Of a stretch of 64,000 nt of DNA, positions 54,582 to 64,000 are shown piece by piece. The stretch is from assembly GCF_945859705.1 (NCBI RefSeq), contig NC_079134.1:85516973-85580972 (forward strand). The letters run 5' to 3'. Source of the stretch: Episyrphus balteatus (Eukaryota; Arthropoda; Insecta; Diptera; Syrphidae). The position numbers were made by a program, and so were the translations under genes. The first letter of the stretch is position 1. Each line of letters opens with the position of its first letter. Below the pieces are notes generated by a model, which saw nothing but the letters and a program-made list of their open reading frames with translations, was not told the DNA's origin and searched no databases.

Positions 54582-54722
54582 CTGCGGGTCACATTTCAAT
54601 TGCCCCACGCGGGGAATTTCCATATGAAGCATTTGGAAATGCCCCATATGGGGCATAAGACGCATTTCCAAATGCTCCATATGAAAACTCCCCGCGTGGG
54701 GCAATTGAAATGTGACCCGCAG
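54582..54722. mobile_element. 141 bp hairpin MITE
   Basis: An almost complete palindrome: ctgcgggtcacatttcaatt-gccccacgcgggg on the left pairs with its complement on the right, centred on gccccatatggggc. TA on both sides (54580-54581, 54723-54724). A single hairpin of about 60 pairs with few mismatches. Confidence 0.85.
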
Positions 54723-54734
54723 TATAACATATAG

Positions 54735-55213
54735 ACTGTTAAGGATGGTGGGGCTAGTGTTCTTGTTTGGGGATGTTTTATTTGGCATGGTGTGAGGCCA
54801 CTTCATCGGATACAGGGTATTATGGACCACCTTAAATACAAGGAAATCCTAAGGGACACTATTCTACCTTTTACTGAGAAGGAAATGACTTTAAAGTGGA
54901 TATTTCTACAGGATAACGATCCAAATCCAAAACATAAGACTAAGTCTGTGAAACAATGGCTATCCGTCCAAAAAATCGGTGTTATGGAATTGCCAAGCCA
55001 GTCCTCAGATCTGAATACTATTGAGGACTTGTAGAGTGACGTGGGAAAAGTGATTAAAGATCTGATACCTTAAATTTGGACAAACTTTGGCAGGAATTTC
55101 GACGAGCTTGTTACTCAGTACCTGTTGAACGATTTCGGAGTCTTGTTACATCTATTAAACGTCGCCGGTTTTATGCTGTGATTAATAACATGGGTTACTC
55201 AACCAAATACTAG
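54735..55213 (+). pseudogene. Tc1-family transposase, C-terminal half
   Basis: VKDGGASVLVWGCFIWHGV, PLHRIQGIMDHLKYKEIL, then FLQDNDPNPKHKTKSVKQWL (second catalytic Asp in QDND), VMELPSQSSDLNTIEDL where the third acidic residue is the Glu of the consensus DLNPIENLW. A stop replaces that Trp (55034), a frameshift follows, and FRRACYSVP...RRRFYAVINNMGYSTKY continues to TAG 55211-55213. The right terminal repeat is ttttgtcgccactg ending 55371 with TA after it. The first catalytic Asp and N-terminus are missing upstream. Confidence 0.85.
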
Positions 55214-55373
55214 TTATTTTCTTTTAATTGTGATAAAATGTTTGTTAATTTGTTTTCGTTTGTAGGAAGTGTGCTATTTATTTTGTACTAAAAATTTTGA
55301 TTTGATTTTGTTGTTATTTTTTGTTTAAGAATAATTTTAGGGTACATGTGCTATTGATTTTGTCGCCACTGTA

Positions 55374-55689
55374 TATATATTTGGCCTTATCACGTATTCC
55401 ATCGTATAGGAAAATTTCTACGATTCCCGAATAAAATAATCACAAAATCCGGTTGTGGTGACGATTTGTATGGAATTTTCGACTACCGACGGATTCCGTA
55501 ATTATTTTTCCGGGAATCGTAGCAAATTTCCGATACATTTTTTTTTTTTTGAAGGGAGGAAATCTTCAAAAGACACTTGGCAGTATTCGACACCAAGTAG
55601 TGTGGGACTCTTCGACATCAGATTTTTCTTTCTTAACTTTGTAAAATCACTTTGCGGGAAGTTTAAACTTTTAATACTTTCCCATGTTT
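55374..55689. other. Spacer, no gene
   Basis: Contains an inverted pair gattcccgaataaaataatc / attatttttccgggaatcgt (55422, 55499) suggesting a small foldback of about 100 bp. No coding sequence. Confidence 0.45.
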
Positions 55690-56936
55690 TTTTAGACCAT
55701 AAGCTCATGAGGCTTGGTTCTTCTTAATCTCCGAACATGGTTTCTGGTATTCAAGACGGACACCATTTCAGAATTGGTATGACTTTGCAGTCTCTGATTA
55801 TGCGATACAGCGTATTTTTTAACAACTTCTGTAACCGTTTCTATTTGTAAGTCACGATGTAGATCGCTATTTCTTATGTACCAAGGTGCATTATTTTGTT
55901 TTGGGTTGTTAAATCAGAGTTGTTTCCAAGTAACCAATACATTTTTCTATATTTCAAGTTAAGTTCTTCTCTTTTCTTTTTGATGTGCTCTTTCCACTTT
56001 AGCTTTGCATCCAAAGTCATTCCAAGGTATTTGGCCGTATTGGCGTAAGGTACAGCTTGATTATTAATGAATATTGGAATATTGTTTATCTTTTTATTTG
56101 TAAAGTTTATATGTGAAGATTTTGTTTCATTGAGTTTGATACGCCTTTTTCGGTCCAATATCTGACTGTGTCGACGGCATTTTGTAGTTTTACTGCTGCC
56201 TTAGAGACACATTTGTCGGGTACCAAAATTGCGGTATCATCTGCAAAAGTAGCCATTATGGTGTGATTACCAACTGGGATATCCCTTGTGTATAGTTAAT
56301 ACAGGGTAGGACTTAGGACACTTCCTTGTGGTACACCGGCTTCTATTTTCTTCAATTCCGAATATTCTTGATCGTACCTTACTCTAAACATTCGGTCTGA
56401 GATGTACGATTTTAATATTTCATAGTGCTGTCTGGGAAGATCCCTTTGCAGTTTGTACTCAAGTCCCTCATGCCAAACCTTGTCAAAGGCTTGAGCAACA
56501 TCTAAGAAAATAGCTGAACATACTCGTTTTTCTTCTAATGCTTTTTCTATTACATCCGTTATTCTATGAACTTGGTCTATCGTGGAATGTTTATTTCTAA
56601 AGCCAAACTGATGATTTGGGATTAACCTTCTTTCTTCTATAATTTTGCTAAATCTCTTCAGAAGCAGTTTTTCAAAAACTTTTGCCATAATTGGTATAAG
56701 CGATATTAGTCTGTAAGACGTCACTTCTGTAGGTGGCTTACCTTGCTTGGGTATGACAATTACTTCAGCAATTTTCCAATGGTGTGGGACATACCGTTGC
56801 TTAAGGCATGCATTTATTATATATTGGAGTTTTATGAAGGCTTTCAAAGGCATTTCTTTCATAACCTGGGCAGTAATTAGATCGTAACCTGGTGATTTTT
56901 TATTTGATAGTTGATGTAAACACATACTTTTTATTG
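55690..56936 (-). pseudogene. LINE D (Jockey-clade) reverse transcriptase and C-terminus
   Basis: Minus strand: NKKSPGYDLITAQVMKE, HHWKIAEVIVIPKQGKPP, YRLISLIPIMAKVFEKLLL, NHQFGFRNKHSTIDQVHR, AIFLDVAQAFDKVWHEG with the first catalytic Asp, AGVPQGSVLSPTLY, and beyond a stop at 56295, FADDTAILV with the intact catalytic box (about 56240). Then AKYLGMTLDAKLKWKEHIKK. The C-terminus is partly deleted near 55880 and ends around EEPSLMSL in a shifted frame. Gene organisation is of the fly Jockey/X-element kind and different from LINE J. Confidence 0.85.
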
Positions 56937-57471
56937 TAAGCTATTGCATAGATTTTAACGCAGGCCTGGGATGGGGTGCTAGCCAAAAAATATAGTAACG
57001 AAAAATGTAACGAAAAATGAAACGAAAAATTATTACGCCGCACACATGGATGGTTCACTAAACGTGTATGGTATGTGTGTACATGGTACGAATGTACATT
57101 GTACAATTGTACGAAGCTTGCATGTATCGAAACGAACGAGAGCAAGCAAGCGCTGTTTGTGTGAATGGTTTTTTCTTTTCTTTTATTTTCTCTTCCCATT
57201 CTTCTGTTTCTTGTTCAACTTGTTGTGATTTGTGAACGAGTAAAGCGTTGCGTTGCGGTTGTAGAGAAAAAGTATTCTTGTGTTTTCTTATTTTTTAGTC
57301 TGGAGAAGTTTATGACAAGAGATTGTGTGTATGCATGTTTTCAAATGTGACCTTGTTGTTGTAGGTGTATGAATTGATAGGTGGATACAAAACATGATCA
57401 TTGGTTTTGTGTAGGGTAGGTAAACAAATTATAATTGCATAAGTTGACAAAAAATGCAATGCAATAGCTTA
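56937..57471. mobile_element. TAAGCTATTGCAT insert in LINE D
   Basis: taagctattgcatagatttt at 56937 and gcaatgcaatagctta ending 57471 form inverted ends around 535 bp that are foreign to the LINE. LINE D text stops on one side at SNKKSPGYD and resumes on the other in the EN-RT linker. The interior includes repeated acgaaaaatg units (56998-57025). Not recognised as a gene. Confidence 0.6.
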
Positions 57472-58250
57472 ACCGCGGCAGTCCTCGAGTGCCACAAGTC
57501 TTTTTCTTTTAATCGTACAATTGGTATTTCACTTTCATCTATCTTATCATCTAACTGTAAGCTATTTTCAGCCGCGTTTGTTGGGTATGGCTTAAAAACA
57601 TTCGCAAGATGCTCCGCGAAAAGGTTAGCTTTTTCTTTTGGGTTACCGATCCATTTCCCATCTTGAGATTTCAAGGGCGAGTTTTGTAACTGCGGTCTTT
57701 TCAGGCGCTTGGCTGCTTTCCATAGCGAAAAATCGGTTGAAGCATCAGTCGTTAAATTCTTTAGGAATGTACTGAGTGAATCATTTTTGAATTTATTAAT
57801 TTGTTTTCTAAGATTGTTGCTTATACGGTTAAACGTTGTTTTATCATCTGGAAATCTAGTATTTTGCCATTTTCTTCGAGCTCTTCTTTTCTCTAATATC
57901 AACTCTCTTATCTCTAAAGGATATTTTATTTGATTTTGTCTTCTATTAGAAAATGTTGGAGTACTTTCTTCAGGTCTGGTATTTTGTTAGTATCGGAAGG
58001 CCAGTAAGTTGGTGACCTGGAGGAATAGAATTCACAATTGTATTTACGGACTGCTTGGAAAAGTCTTTTGCTTTTTGTTGATATAAGTCTTGAACCCCAA
58101 TGGGTGTGTTTCGCATTGAAGTCTCCACCAACAAGAAAGTTATGCCCAAGAAGATTTAATAGATCTGTATAGTCATCTTCTGTCGGGGATCGCCTTGGTG
58201 GGCAGTATATAGCTGCTATCTTAAACTCTTTCTTTTTCATACCAACCCGA
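57472..58250 (-). pseudogene. LINE D endonuclease C-terminus and linker
   Basis: FKIAAIYCPPRRSPTEDDYT, FLVGGDFNAKHTHWGSRL and SRSPTYWPSDTNKIPD are the second half of an APE-type endonuclease of the Jockey clade (GGDFNAKH with Asp and Asn). The endonuclease ends in a deletion near 57950; the linker resumes as RRARRKWQNTRFPDDKTTFN, LWKAAKRLKRPQLQN, KEKANLFAEHLANVFKPYP. 5'-truncated at about 58250. Confidence 0.85.
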
Positions 58251-58767
58251 GTCGAACATTAGGCACTTTTAAAAACCTATTTAAAACCCAAATATTCTCT
58301 GTTTAGATTCAATAGGCTATTAATATCACTTAATTTGTAAAGGAAATAACCTCTACATAAGACCCGAAATTGTCGGTTATCGGAAAAAATTCCATTTTGG
58401 GTAGTTATTTAGGACCAAAAAAATTACTTTTAAAGCCTTCTTAAAACCTAAATATACTTCAAAAACTCATTAAGCTCTATTTATTCTACTTATATTTCCA
58501 ATAATTCTAATGGCCCTTCTGTTGTCATTAGGGTCTAGATATTATTACTAGTTCCTATAAATTTTATTCAAACTAATTATAGGTATAATACCTAATATCA
58601 TTATCATTTGTTTGAATTAGTAAAAAGGCACCAAAATTAAAAGAAAAACGATACCAACCTCTTTTCCATTATGGGCAGCTCTGTTATTTTTTTCTTAGCT
58701 TAAAGAATGCGCTCGGAGCAAGCACGGACATGTTTGAAAAAGGAATACAAATTTGAAGCTCTAAAGC
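58251..58767. other. AT-rich spacer, no gene
   Basis: Contains aaaacctatttaaaacccaa-atat (58272) and ccttcttaaaacctaaatat (58435) as an imperfect tandem repeat. No protein signal. Confidence 0.4.
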
Positions 58768-59700
58768 TATGATTACACGGTCAACGAAATGGGTCAACGC
58801 GTTGACTCTCTGACGTAAAAATGACGTCACAATCTGTCCCAAGAGTGTCACGTCGTGTGATAGTCAACGAAAACTGCTGTCATTGCGTTGACGGGTACGA
58901 TGACACTCGCGTTGACACACATTTTTGGGTCAACGCATTGACTATTTTCGATGACCGTGTAATCTCTCTGTCAATGCCATTGGGAGATTGGGACGCGTTG
59001 ACAAGGGTTTAGGACTGGGTGTCATCGCAATGACCGAGTCCCAGCGTTGACGCGGCAGAATTTAATACCGTGTCATCGTTTCAGTTTGACACACTTTTTT
59101 GTATAGAAATTGGTATTATGCCCATAGCATCCATGTTGGATAGAAAAAAAAATTTTTTTCACAAAAAACCAAAATTCATTTGTATATTCAAAGCTACATT
59201 TTAAGACCATAACCATAAAAATTAATTGCGGCGTTCTTTTGTTATAAGCATTTGAAGGTAGCCATAATGTTTTTTTTTTTTAATTTTTGAAAATCAAACG
59301 AGGAAACTTTTTTATTTTTTTTTCTAATTTCTCGACAAAAATTTAGTAATTTTACCTTTATATTCATTCAACAATCTTATCAGAATTCATTTAAGACTTT
59401 TATCTTCAAAGTGCTAGTGCATTAGGTATATCTCGAAATATTAACATTTCAATGCAACCATGTCAAAAAAAATTTCGTTTATTTTTTCTATGAGAGCTTT
59501 TTTCAAATCTCATTTTTCCGCTTTTTTTTTAATATTTTTGTAAAATTTAAATTTTTGCTTTGTGTCAAACAGTGTGATCAACAAAGTTTTGCGAGTCAAT
59601 GCGTTGACTCTGAAAAGTAAACGTCACGTTGACACACCTGGGCGTCAACGTAATCTGGGACCATATTGACGCAATAGTGTCAATCGTGTGATAGTCAATA
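58768..59700. repeat. GTCAAC/GTTGAC-rich repeat block, probable DNA-element relic
   Basis: The hexamers gtcaac and gttgac, often joined as gtcaacgcgttgac, occur at least a dozen times within 58778-59060 and again in 59585-59700. Termini ctatgattacacggtcaacg and complement of gattgacactattgac-like text (cgtgtgatagtca) are weakly inverted. Copies of cgtgtgatagtcaa lie at both 58852 and 59688. The interior holds the dispersed repeat 59196-59545. No gene; the frame at 58821-59012 arises from the repeats. Confidence 0.6.
59196..59545 (+). repeat. Dispersed repeat pair member 2
   Basis: Matches 23872-24215 in the same orientation, with shared agcatttgaaggtagccata-type text and tatctcgaaatatt. Frames are broken relative to the other copy, so non-coding. 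Confidence 0.75.
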
Positions 59701-60061
59701 GGTGTGTTTTTTATTACAACCGGTCTTAACTTGACAAAAAAAACGCAGTCTGGGCTAAGCAATTTACATGTTAAATACAACAACACCTTAGCCCCTTGGG
59801 CTTAGTTGTTTAGCCCGGAGATTTCTCTGGGCTTAACTTCTTGAAGAGTTTTAAATCTGTGCTACCAAACTAATTTTTTCATAAATTGTTTAGAATTTGT
59901 TTAAAAACGTGAAAACTCACGTTTGGAAGGACAAAATGTAGTTTTGCTAGCATACATTTTTATATCTCTTTGTAAAACATACATGAAAAATACAAGAAAA
60001 TAACGAAAGCGAAAAATATGACAACTCTAAATTTTTGTTGTGTCTGCTGTTTTCGGAACAA
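59701..60061. mobile_element. GGTGTGTTTTTTATTAC MITE, copy 2 (cut by LINE J)
   Basis: Begins right after TA with ggtgtgttttttattacaac and follows the reverse of 26359-26777 (ccttagccccttgggctta, gaaaaatatgacaactct). It stops at ttttcggaaca, where the LINE J copy 2 3' end begins. The remainder should lie beyond the LINE, outside the window. Confidence 0.85.
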
Positions 60062-60633
60062 TTTTTTTTCAATTTTAAATTCATTTTTATTTTTCATCAT
60101 CTTAAAACTATCTTAAAGCTAGACAAAAATTCATAAAAACTAGCCTACTTATCAATTACTTACAACTAACTTACTGGCCCTATACGGGCACTCTAAGTTA
60201 TTCTTCATTTTTCTTAATACTAATGCCTTTCGGCCTTAAAACTAATTTAATTCAAATATTTATTTCATGGTTTTATTTTTTCCAAGAAATAATTTCTAAA
60301 AAAAACTTGGATTCTGATCATTTTTTTGTTTATTTTAAAACTTAAAAACTAATTAAAACTACTTAAACTACTTAAAAACTAATTAAAACTACTTAAACTA
60401 TTTAGAACTACTTAAAAACTAGAACAGCCACAGCAAGCAATTTTGTATTTTTTTTTTTTTTTTTTTTTGAATTTTTTTGTATTTTTTTTGTATTTTTTTA
60501 GTTTTTTTTTTTTTTTTTTGTTTTTTGTATTTTTTTTTTTTTTTTTTTTTTGTGTGCCACCCCAACTGTCCCTACTTAAAACTAAACACCTAAAACTATG
60601 TAAGCCGGCCAAGGCATAAAAACAAAGACCACT
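60062..60633 (-). other. LINE J copy 2, 3' UTR
   Basis: The sense strand is minus. It contains the segment shared with copy 1 (aaaactagcctacttatcaa at 60137) and a long T-rich stretch on + (60450-60552) that on the sense strand is A-rich with short interruptions. Tandem aactacttaaaaactaatta units at about 60340-60420. The frame at 60412-60612 is an artefact of the A run. Confidence 0.85.
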
Positions 60634-63600
60634 TTAACTATTTACACTATTATGAAGCCACCAAAACTGGTTCTCCTGCCTTACCCTATCTCTTCGGTCC
60701 CGATCGGACACAGTCCTACTGAACCGAAGACGCCCTTCTCCGCCTAGTGCGAGGATGTCCCCGTCATACAGCAGTCGCCTGTCCACGGTTCTTCGCCCGA
60801 CGTGGTAGATTAGCGGAACTGCCAATCTATCCTGTACAAGCCCCCGACTATCTAAATAGAGGAATGCCTCAGGCGGAATATAGCCGCTTAAACACACACT
60901 CTTGAAGTATTCGTCGTTAGGGTAGTAAGCCCCAAAAATGTAGCTATTTGAAGAGGTCATCGCTCTTGAAACGTGGCCACGAACAAGCTTCAGCATAAAG
61001 TTATCAATTCTATTTATGTTGGCCCTATTGTATAAAACCTCATTGGAATAGTAATGCGTGTAATCAGATTCGGGTGTTCTGTGCAGACCAAGGCAACGTC
61101 TAAGACACTGCCTCTCAAACACCCGAAACTTTTCCATTTGAGATGGAGCAACGTTGAACCACACAGGGCATCCATAGACAATCATCGGCCGGATGAGGGC
61201 CATGTAGCAAATCACCTTAACCCTGGTGTCAAGCCGACTGCTATAAAACAGCCGTTTCGTCAGGGCAAAAGCTCCCCTAGCCCTGGCCAGAGCAGCATCC
61301 ATATGTCTATTGAAATATAGATATTGATCTAGCCAGATGCCAAGGTACTTTACTACACTTTTACTCGGCAGTGGATGTCCGTGTGGTCCAGCGATCGCCA
61401 GCTTCCGCCAGTTCCTTCGCGTATCCCCTGAGGCTTTAGCCAAGGGAGTCCTAAATAGAATCGTTTCTGATTTCTGAAAGTTAATTTTCAACTTCCAGTC
61501 ATCACAATATCGCTGAATTTTGTCAAAGTCACGTTGCAAGAGAATTCTGATGACCTCAACTTTTGGAGCTGTTCTGTACGCAATTAGATCGTCGGCATAC
61601 GCAATTGCCTGAGTTAGACTTCCTATCAGATCGCTGGTGTAAATACTAAAGAGAATCGGTGAGTTCACCGCTCCCTGTTGAAGACCATTTTTGATATTAA
61701 AAACTCCAGTAGAAGTTACATTGCCACTTTTGACAACAAACGTTCTACCATTGAGCATTTCATAAAGCATATATAAAAGTGGTTTACTTATACCAAGTCT
61801 TGTTAATTTAAGATAGAGACCTTCTAACCAAACGGTGTCGAAAGCTTTTTCCAAATCAACAAGACAGGCACCCGTGCACTGTTTTTTAGATTTGTTCCAC
61901 TGAATATCAGATACAAGTTTAGACGCGGCATGAATAGTGTCATGTCCTGCCTTAAACCCAAATTGATTATCCGGTATGATATTATTGTCCTCAGCCCACT
62001 GAGACAGAGACCTATTGATAACTTTTTCAAATACCTTGCTGATACTTGGAAGGAGACTTATCGACCGGAGATTTGCCGGATTGGAGTTGTCCTTTCCCTT
62101 TTTCGGTAGAGGATGTACCACTGCTGTTTTCCAACGCTTTGGATAATATGCATTATTCAGAGCGTTGTTGAACAGAGTGGCAAAAATGTCAATAGCTTCT
62201 TGCGGTAGATGTCGTAGTACAATATTGGATATACCATCGACTCCTGCTGACTTCTTTTTCTTTAATGAATCGAAGATGAGCTTGAGCTCTACCTTCGTAA
62301 CTAACAGGGTGTTAGCCCCAGCATGCTCGGCGATGATGGCGTTTGCCAAGTGCTCTTCATTAAACCCGGTAAAACCGCGATTCTCAGATCGCCATTGCGT
62401 AATATCATTACGTAGATAAAAGTGATGAAGGAGGGCCCTGTTTTCCAGGTCATGGTTCGGGTTAATGCTAGCATTAACCTTGTACACTTGCTGGAAGGCA
62501 GCACCCACCGCCTCCACTTTCTCTTGCGGATCTTCGATTATAAAGAGGTCGTCGTCCAAGATGGCTTCCTCTGGATTTATGCCTGCGGTCAGAAGTACGT
62601 CTCTGTTTTCCACAGTTCTCTGGAGCTTAAGACACGGAAGCTCGTTTTGATCATTCCGTCTAAAAATTTTATTAATCTGCGGAAACATACTCGGATCGCT
62701 AGAATTAACGGCCCGAATTTTTTTGTCCCAATACAGATTAATAGACAACCTATAATTTTCTTTGATCAATTGGTTGATGTTTTTGATCGACGACTTCAGT
62801 GTTCTAATCTCCAGATCGTGTGGGTCGGTAAATCGCCGGTATAAACGTTTAAGTCTTGTCAATAGTCCGCTTTTTTGTCTGTGGAGTGCGTCAATAGTCG
62901 CGTTTCGGTAAACGTTATTTTGGTCACGTTCTTTGTATTTAGGTATCGTTCTGTTCATCGTTTGTAGGATGGTATCGTCCATCTGTTGGAGATAACCATC
63001 AATCTCACTGTTTGACAGATTTCTGTCGTTTGGAGGGGCTATGTTATTCGAACGCAGTTCTCTTGCTAAGGCGTTGGTGAAGCGTGGCCAGCGCATCTTA
63101 CCGTAGTTGTAAGAATGCTCCGGTACATACTCCTCCAATTCCACAAGTTCGTTCGGAAGCTGTATTGCGGCGGCGAGTCCGCAGTGGTCGCTGTCGTACT
63201 CAATTGTACGAAGGCAGTTACTTGGGTGTTGGCCCACAGAGTCTGTTATTGTCAGTCTTGAGTCTAGAAGCAATAAATCCAGAAAAGAACCGCTTCTTGG
63301 AAACGATGGCCTTTCAGTAGCCAGCAGATCAACCCTATATTCAATATTGTTTTGACTCATCCAATTATACAGATGATTACCTCGCTGATTCTGTATTTGA
63401 TTTCCCCAATCTTGGTGTTTGGCGTTCAGATCACCGGCCATGAGGATATAGTTTTCCTCCAAATTCAGTCGTAGGACTTGAAAAAGTTTTTCGAGTTCTG
63501 CCGTAAAGTCAGTTGGTTGAGGTGCTTCTGGCGCATAAGCTGCGACTGCATACACCCGCTTTCCATGCTGGAGAGGGATGCATACAATGCACACCTCAAG

Positions 63601-63891
63601 CGTTCGAAATTTTCGCACTTCACTATTGTATATTACCTTATAACTAATGCCTTTACGTATGAAGATTGCAACACCGCCCCCTTGAGTGGAGTCGGGCCGG
63701 TCTCTTCTTACGATATTGTAATTAATATTTGTCAGTTTATGTTTCTGGTTTAGCTTAGTTTCGCTAGCCATAAACACATCGGGACATAGATCTTTCAACA
63801 ATTGGAAAAGGTTAGCTCTACGTTCGACCCTAATCAGTGAATTTACATTCACAGCTAGGATCCTAAGGGGCCTGTCTGACAGCGCGCCCAT
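60634..63891 (-). CDS. LINE J copy 2 ORF2: endonuclease-reverse transcriptase, intact
   Basis: Uninterrupted 1085-residue protein for target-primed reverse transcription. Residues about 8-240 are an APE-type endonuclease: SET at 43-45, GDLNAKH at 153-159, SDH at 234-236. 310-540 is a linker. Reverse transcriptase spans about 545-860: SAGVDGISN, NQFGFKAGHDT, catalytic Asp in DLEKAFD (679-685), GLQQGAVNSP (736-745) and YADD (765-768). The C-terminus has no RNase H. Start ATG at 63891 overlaps the ORF1 stop (TAATG). All catalytic residues are present and codons uninterrupted, so this copy is young. Clade call (Jockey group) rests on ORF1 knuckles and motif style. Confidence 0.95.
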   Translation of the reverse strand: MGALSDRPLRILAVNVNSLIRVERRANLFQLLKDLCPDVFMASETKLNQKHKLTNINYNIVRRDRPDSTQGGGVAIFIRKGISYKVIYNSEVRKFRTLEVCIVCIPLQHGKRVYAVAAYAPEAPQPTDFTAELEKLFQVLRLNLEENYILMAGDLNAKHQDWGNQIQNQRGNHLYNWMSQNNIEYRVDLLATERPSFPRSGSFLDLLLLDSRLTITDSVGQHPSNCLRTIEYDSDHCGLAAAIQLPNELVELEEYVPEHSYNYGKMRWPRFTNALARELRSNNIAPPNDRNLSNSEIDGYLQQMDDTILQTMNRTIPKYKERDQNNVYRNATIDALHRQKSGLLTRLKRLYRRFTDPHDLEIRTLKSSIKNINQLIKENYRLSINLYWDKKIRAVNSSDPSMFPQINKIFRRNDQNELPCLKLQRTVENRDVLLTAGINPEEAILDDDLFIIEDPQEKVEAVGAAFQQVYKVNASINPNHDLENRALLHHFYLRNDITQWRSENRGFTGFNEEHLANAIIAEHAGANTLLVTKVELKLIFDSLKKKKSAGVDGISNIVLRHLPQEAIDIFATLFNNALNNAYYPKRWKTAVVHPLPKKGKDNSNPANLRSISLLPSISKVFEKVINRSLSQWAEDNNIIPDNQFGFKAGHDTIHAASKLVSDIQWNKSKKQCTGACLVDLEKAFDTVWLEGLYLKLTRLGISKPLLYMLYEMLNGRTFVVKSGNVTSTGVFNIKNGLQQGAVNSPILFSIYTSDLIGSLTQAIAYADDLIAYRTAPKVEVIRILLQRDFDKIQRYCDDWKLKINFQKSETILFRTPLAKASGDTRRNWRKLAIAGPHGHPLPSKSVVKYLGIWLDQYLYFNRHMDAALARARGAFALTKRLFYSSRLDTRVKVICYMALIRPMIVYGCPVWFNVAPSQMEKFRVFERQCLRRCLGLHRTPESDYTHYYSNEVLYNRANINRIDNFMLKLVRGHVSRAMTSSNSYIFGAYYPNDEYFKSVCLSGYIPPEAFLYLDSRGLVQDRLAVPLIYHVGRRTVDRRLLYDGDILALGGEGRLRFSRTVSDRDRRDRVRQENQFWWLHNSVNS

Positions 63892-64000
63892 TACGACCTA
63901 GGTTGCGTTAAGCTAGGCAGTTGAGTGTAGATATGATCTACCCTCACTGTCTGCTCCCTTATCTGGCTTTGAAGCCCTGTTAACTGTGCTTGAATGCTCA
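63889..64000 (-). CDS. LINE J copy 2 ORF1, C-terminal end (partial)
   Basis: The minus-strand frame matches the last about 37 residues of copy 1 ORF1 (LSIQAQLTGLQSQIREQTVR, then VDHIYTQL) and ends at the TAA of the TAATG overlap. The rest lies beyond the right edge of the window. Confidence 0.85.

Noticed and set aside
60412..60612. Lysine-rich 66-codon minus frame
   Set aside because: Translation of an A-rich run in the LINE 3' UTR.
62422..62844. 140-codon + frame and other + frames over 27.5-32 kb and 60.6-63.9 kb
   Set aside because: All are antisense shadows of LINE J ORF1/ORF2.

Overview
This is a 64 kb stretch of an AT-rich animal nuclear genome, almost certainly an insect and probably a fly (Diptera). 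The only conventional host gene is part of a GTP cyclohydrolase I gene (Drosophila Punch type) on the + strand. Three coding exons (15671-15880, 15951-16116, 16178-16294) have exact GT/AG borders and join in frame over the catalytic core. The 5' exons and the final exon were not found. Species cannot be fixed from sequence alone.

Nearly everything else is transposable-element sequence at different stages of decay. Left part (1-15000): internally deleted LINE fragments, a THAP/P-element transposase relic split by a 1 kb palindromic element, TA-flanked foldback elements, a pogo-like relic, and an isolated YqaJ/lambda-exonuclease-like fragment. Centre (15000-27000): GCH1 with a 1.9 kb inverted repeat in its downstream intron, another large foldback (20242-21606), and a repeat family called R here, carrying a hAT-like 2.8 kb element and smaller MITEs. 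27158-32450: a Jockey-type LINE (minus strand) cut by a 1787 bp element whose two ends read CACAGTG, 23 bp, ACAAAAT and which is flanked by a 5 bp duplication CTGCG. This is the Transib (RAG-like) signature. 32561-42600: second R copy, several MITEs and a near-perfect 1.88 kb palindrome (36695-38571). 42815-53570: a Russian-doll nest, in which LINE A is interrupted by LINE B, LINE B by a Tc1-like element, and that by a hAT MITE and a CCCAAGTAAC element. 54500-60060: Tc1 transposase relic, a third type of LINE (LINE D), and a GTCAAC-rich repeat block. 60062-64000: a second Jockey-type LINE with an uninterrupted 1085-codon ORF2.

No operons, CRISPR arrays or convincing intact tRNA/rRNA genes were seen. 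The window is best read as intronic or intergenic DNA in which insertion order can be reconstructed from target-site duplications and from comparing filled and empty copies. Coordinates of repeat borders were read by eye; those with named target duplications are exact to within a base or two, others are approximate.
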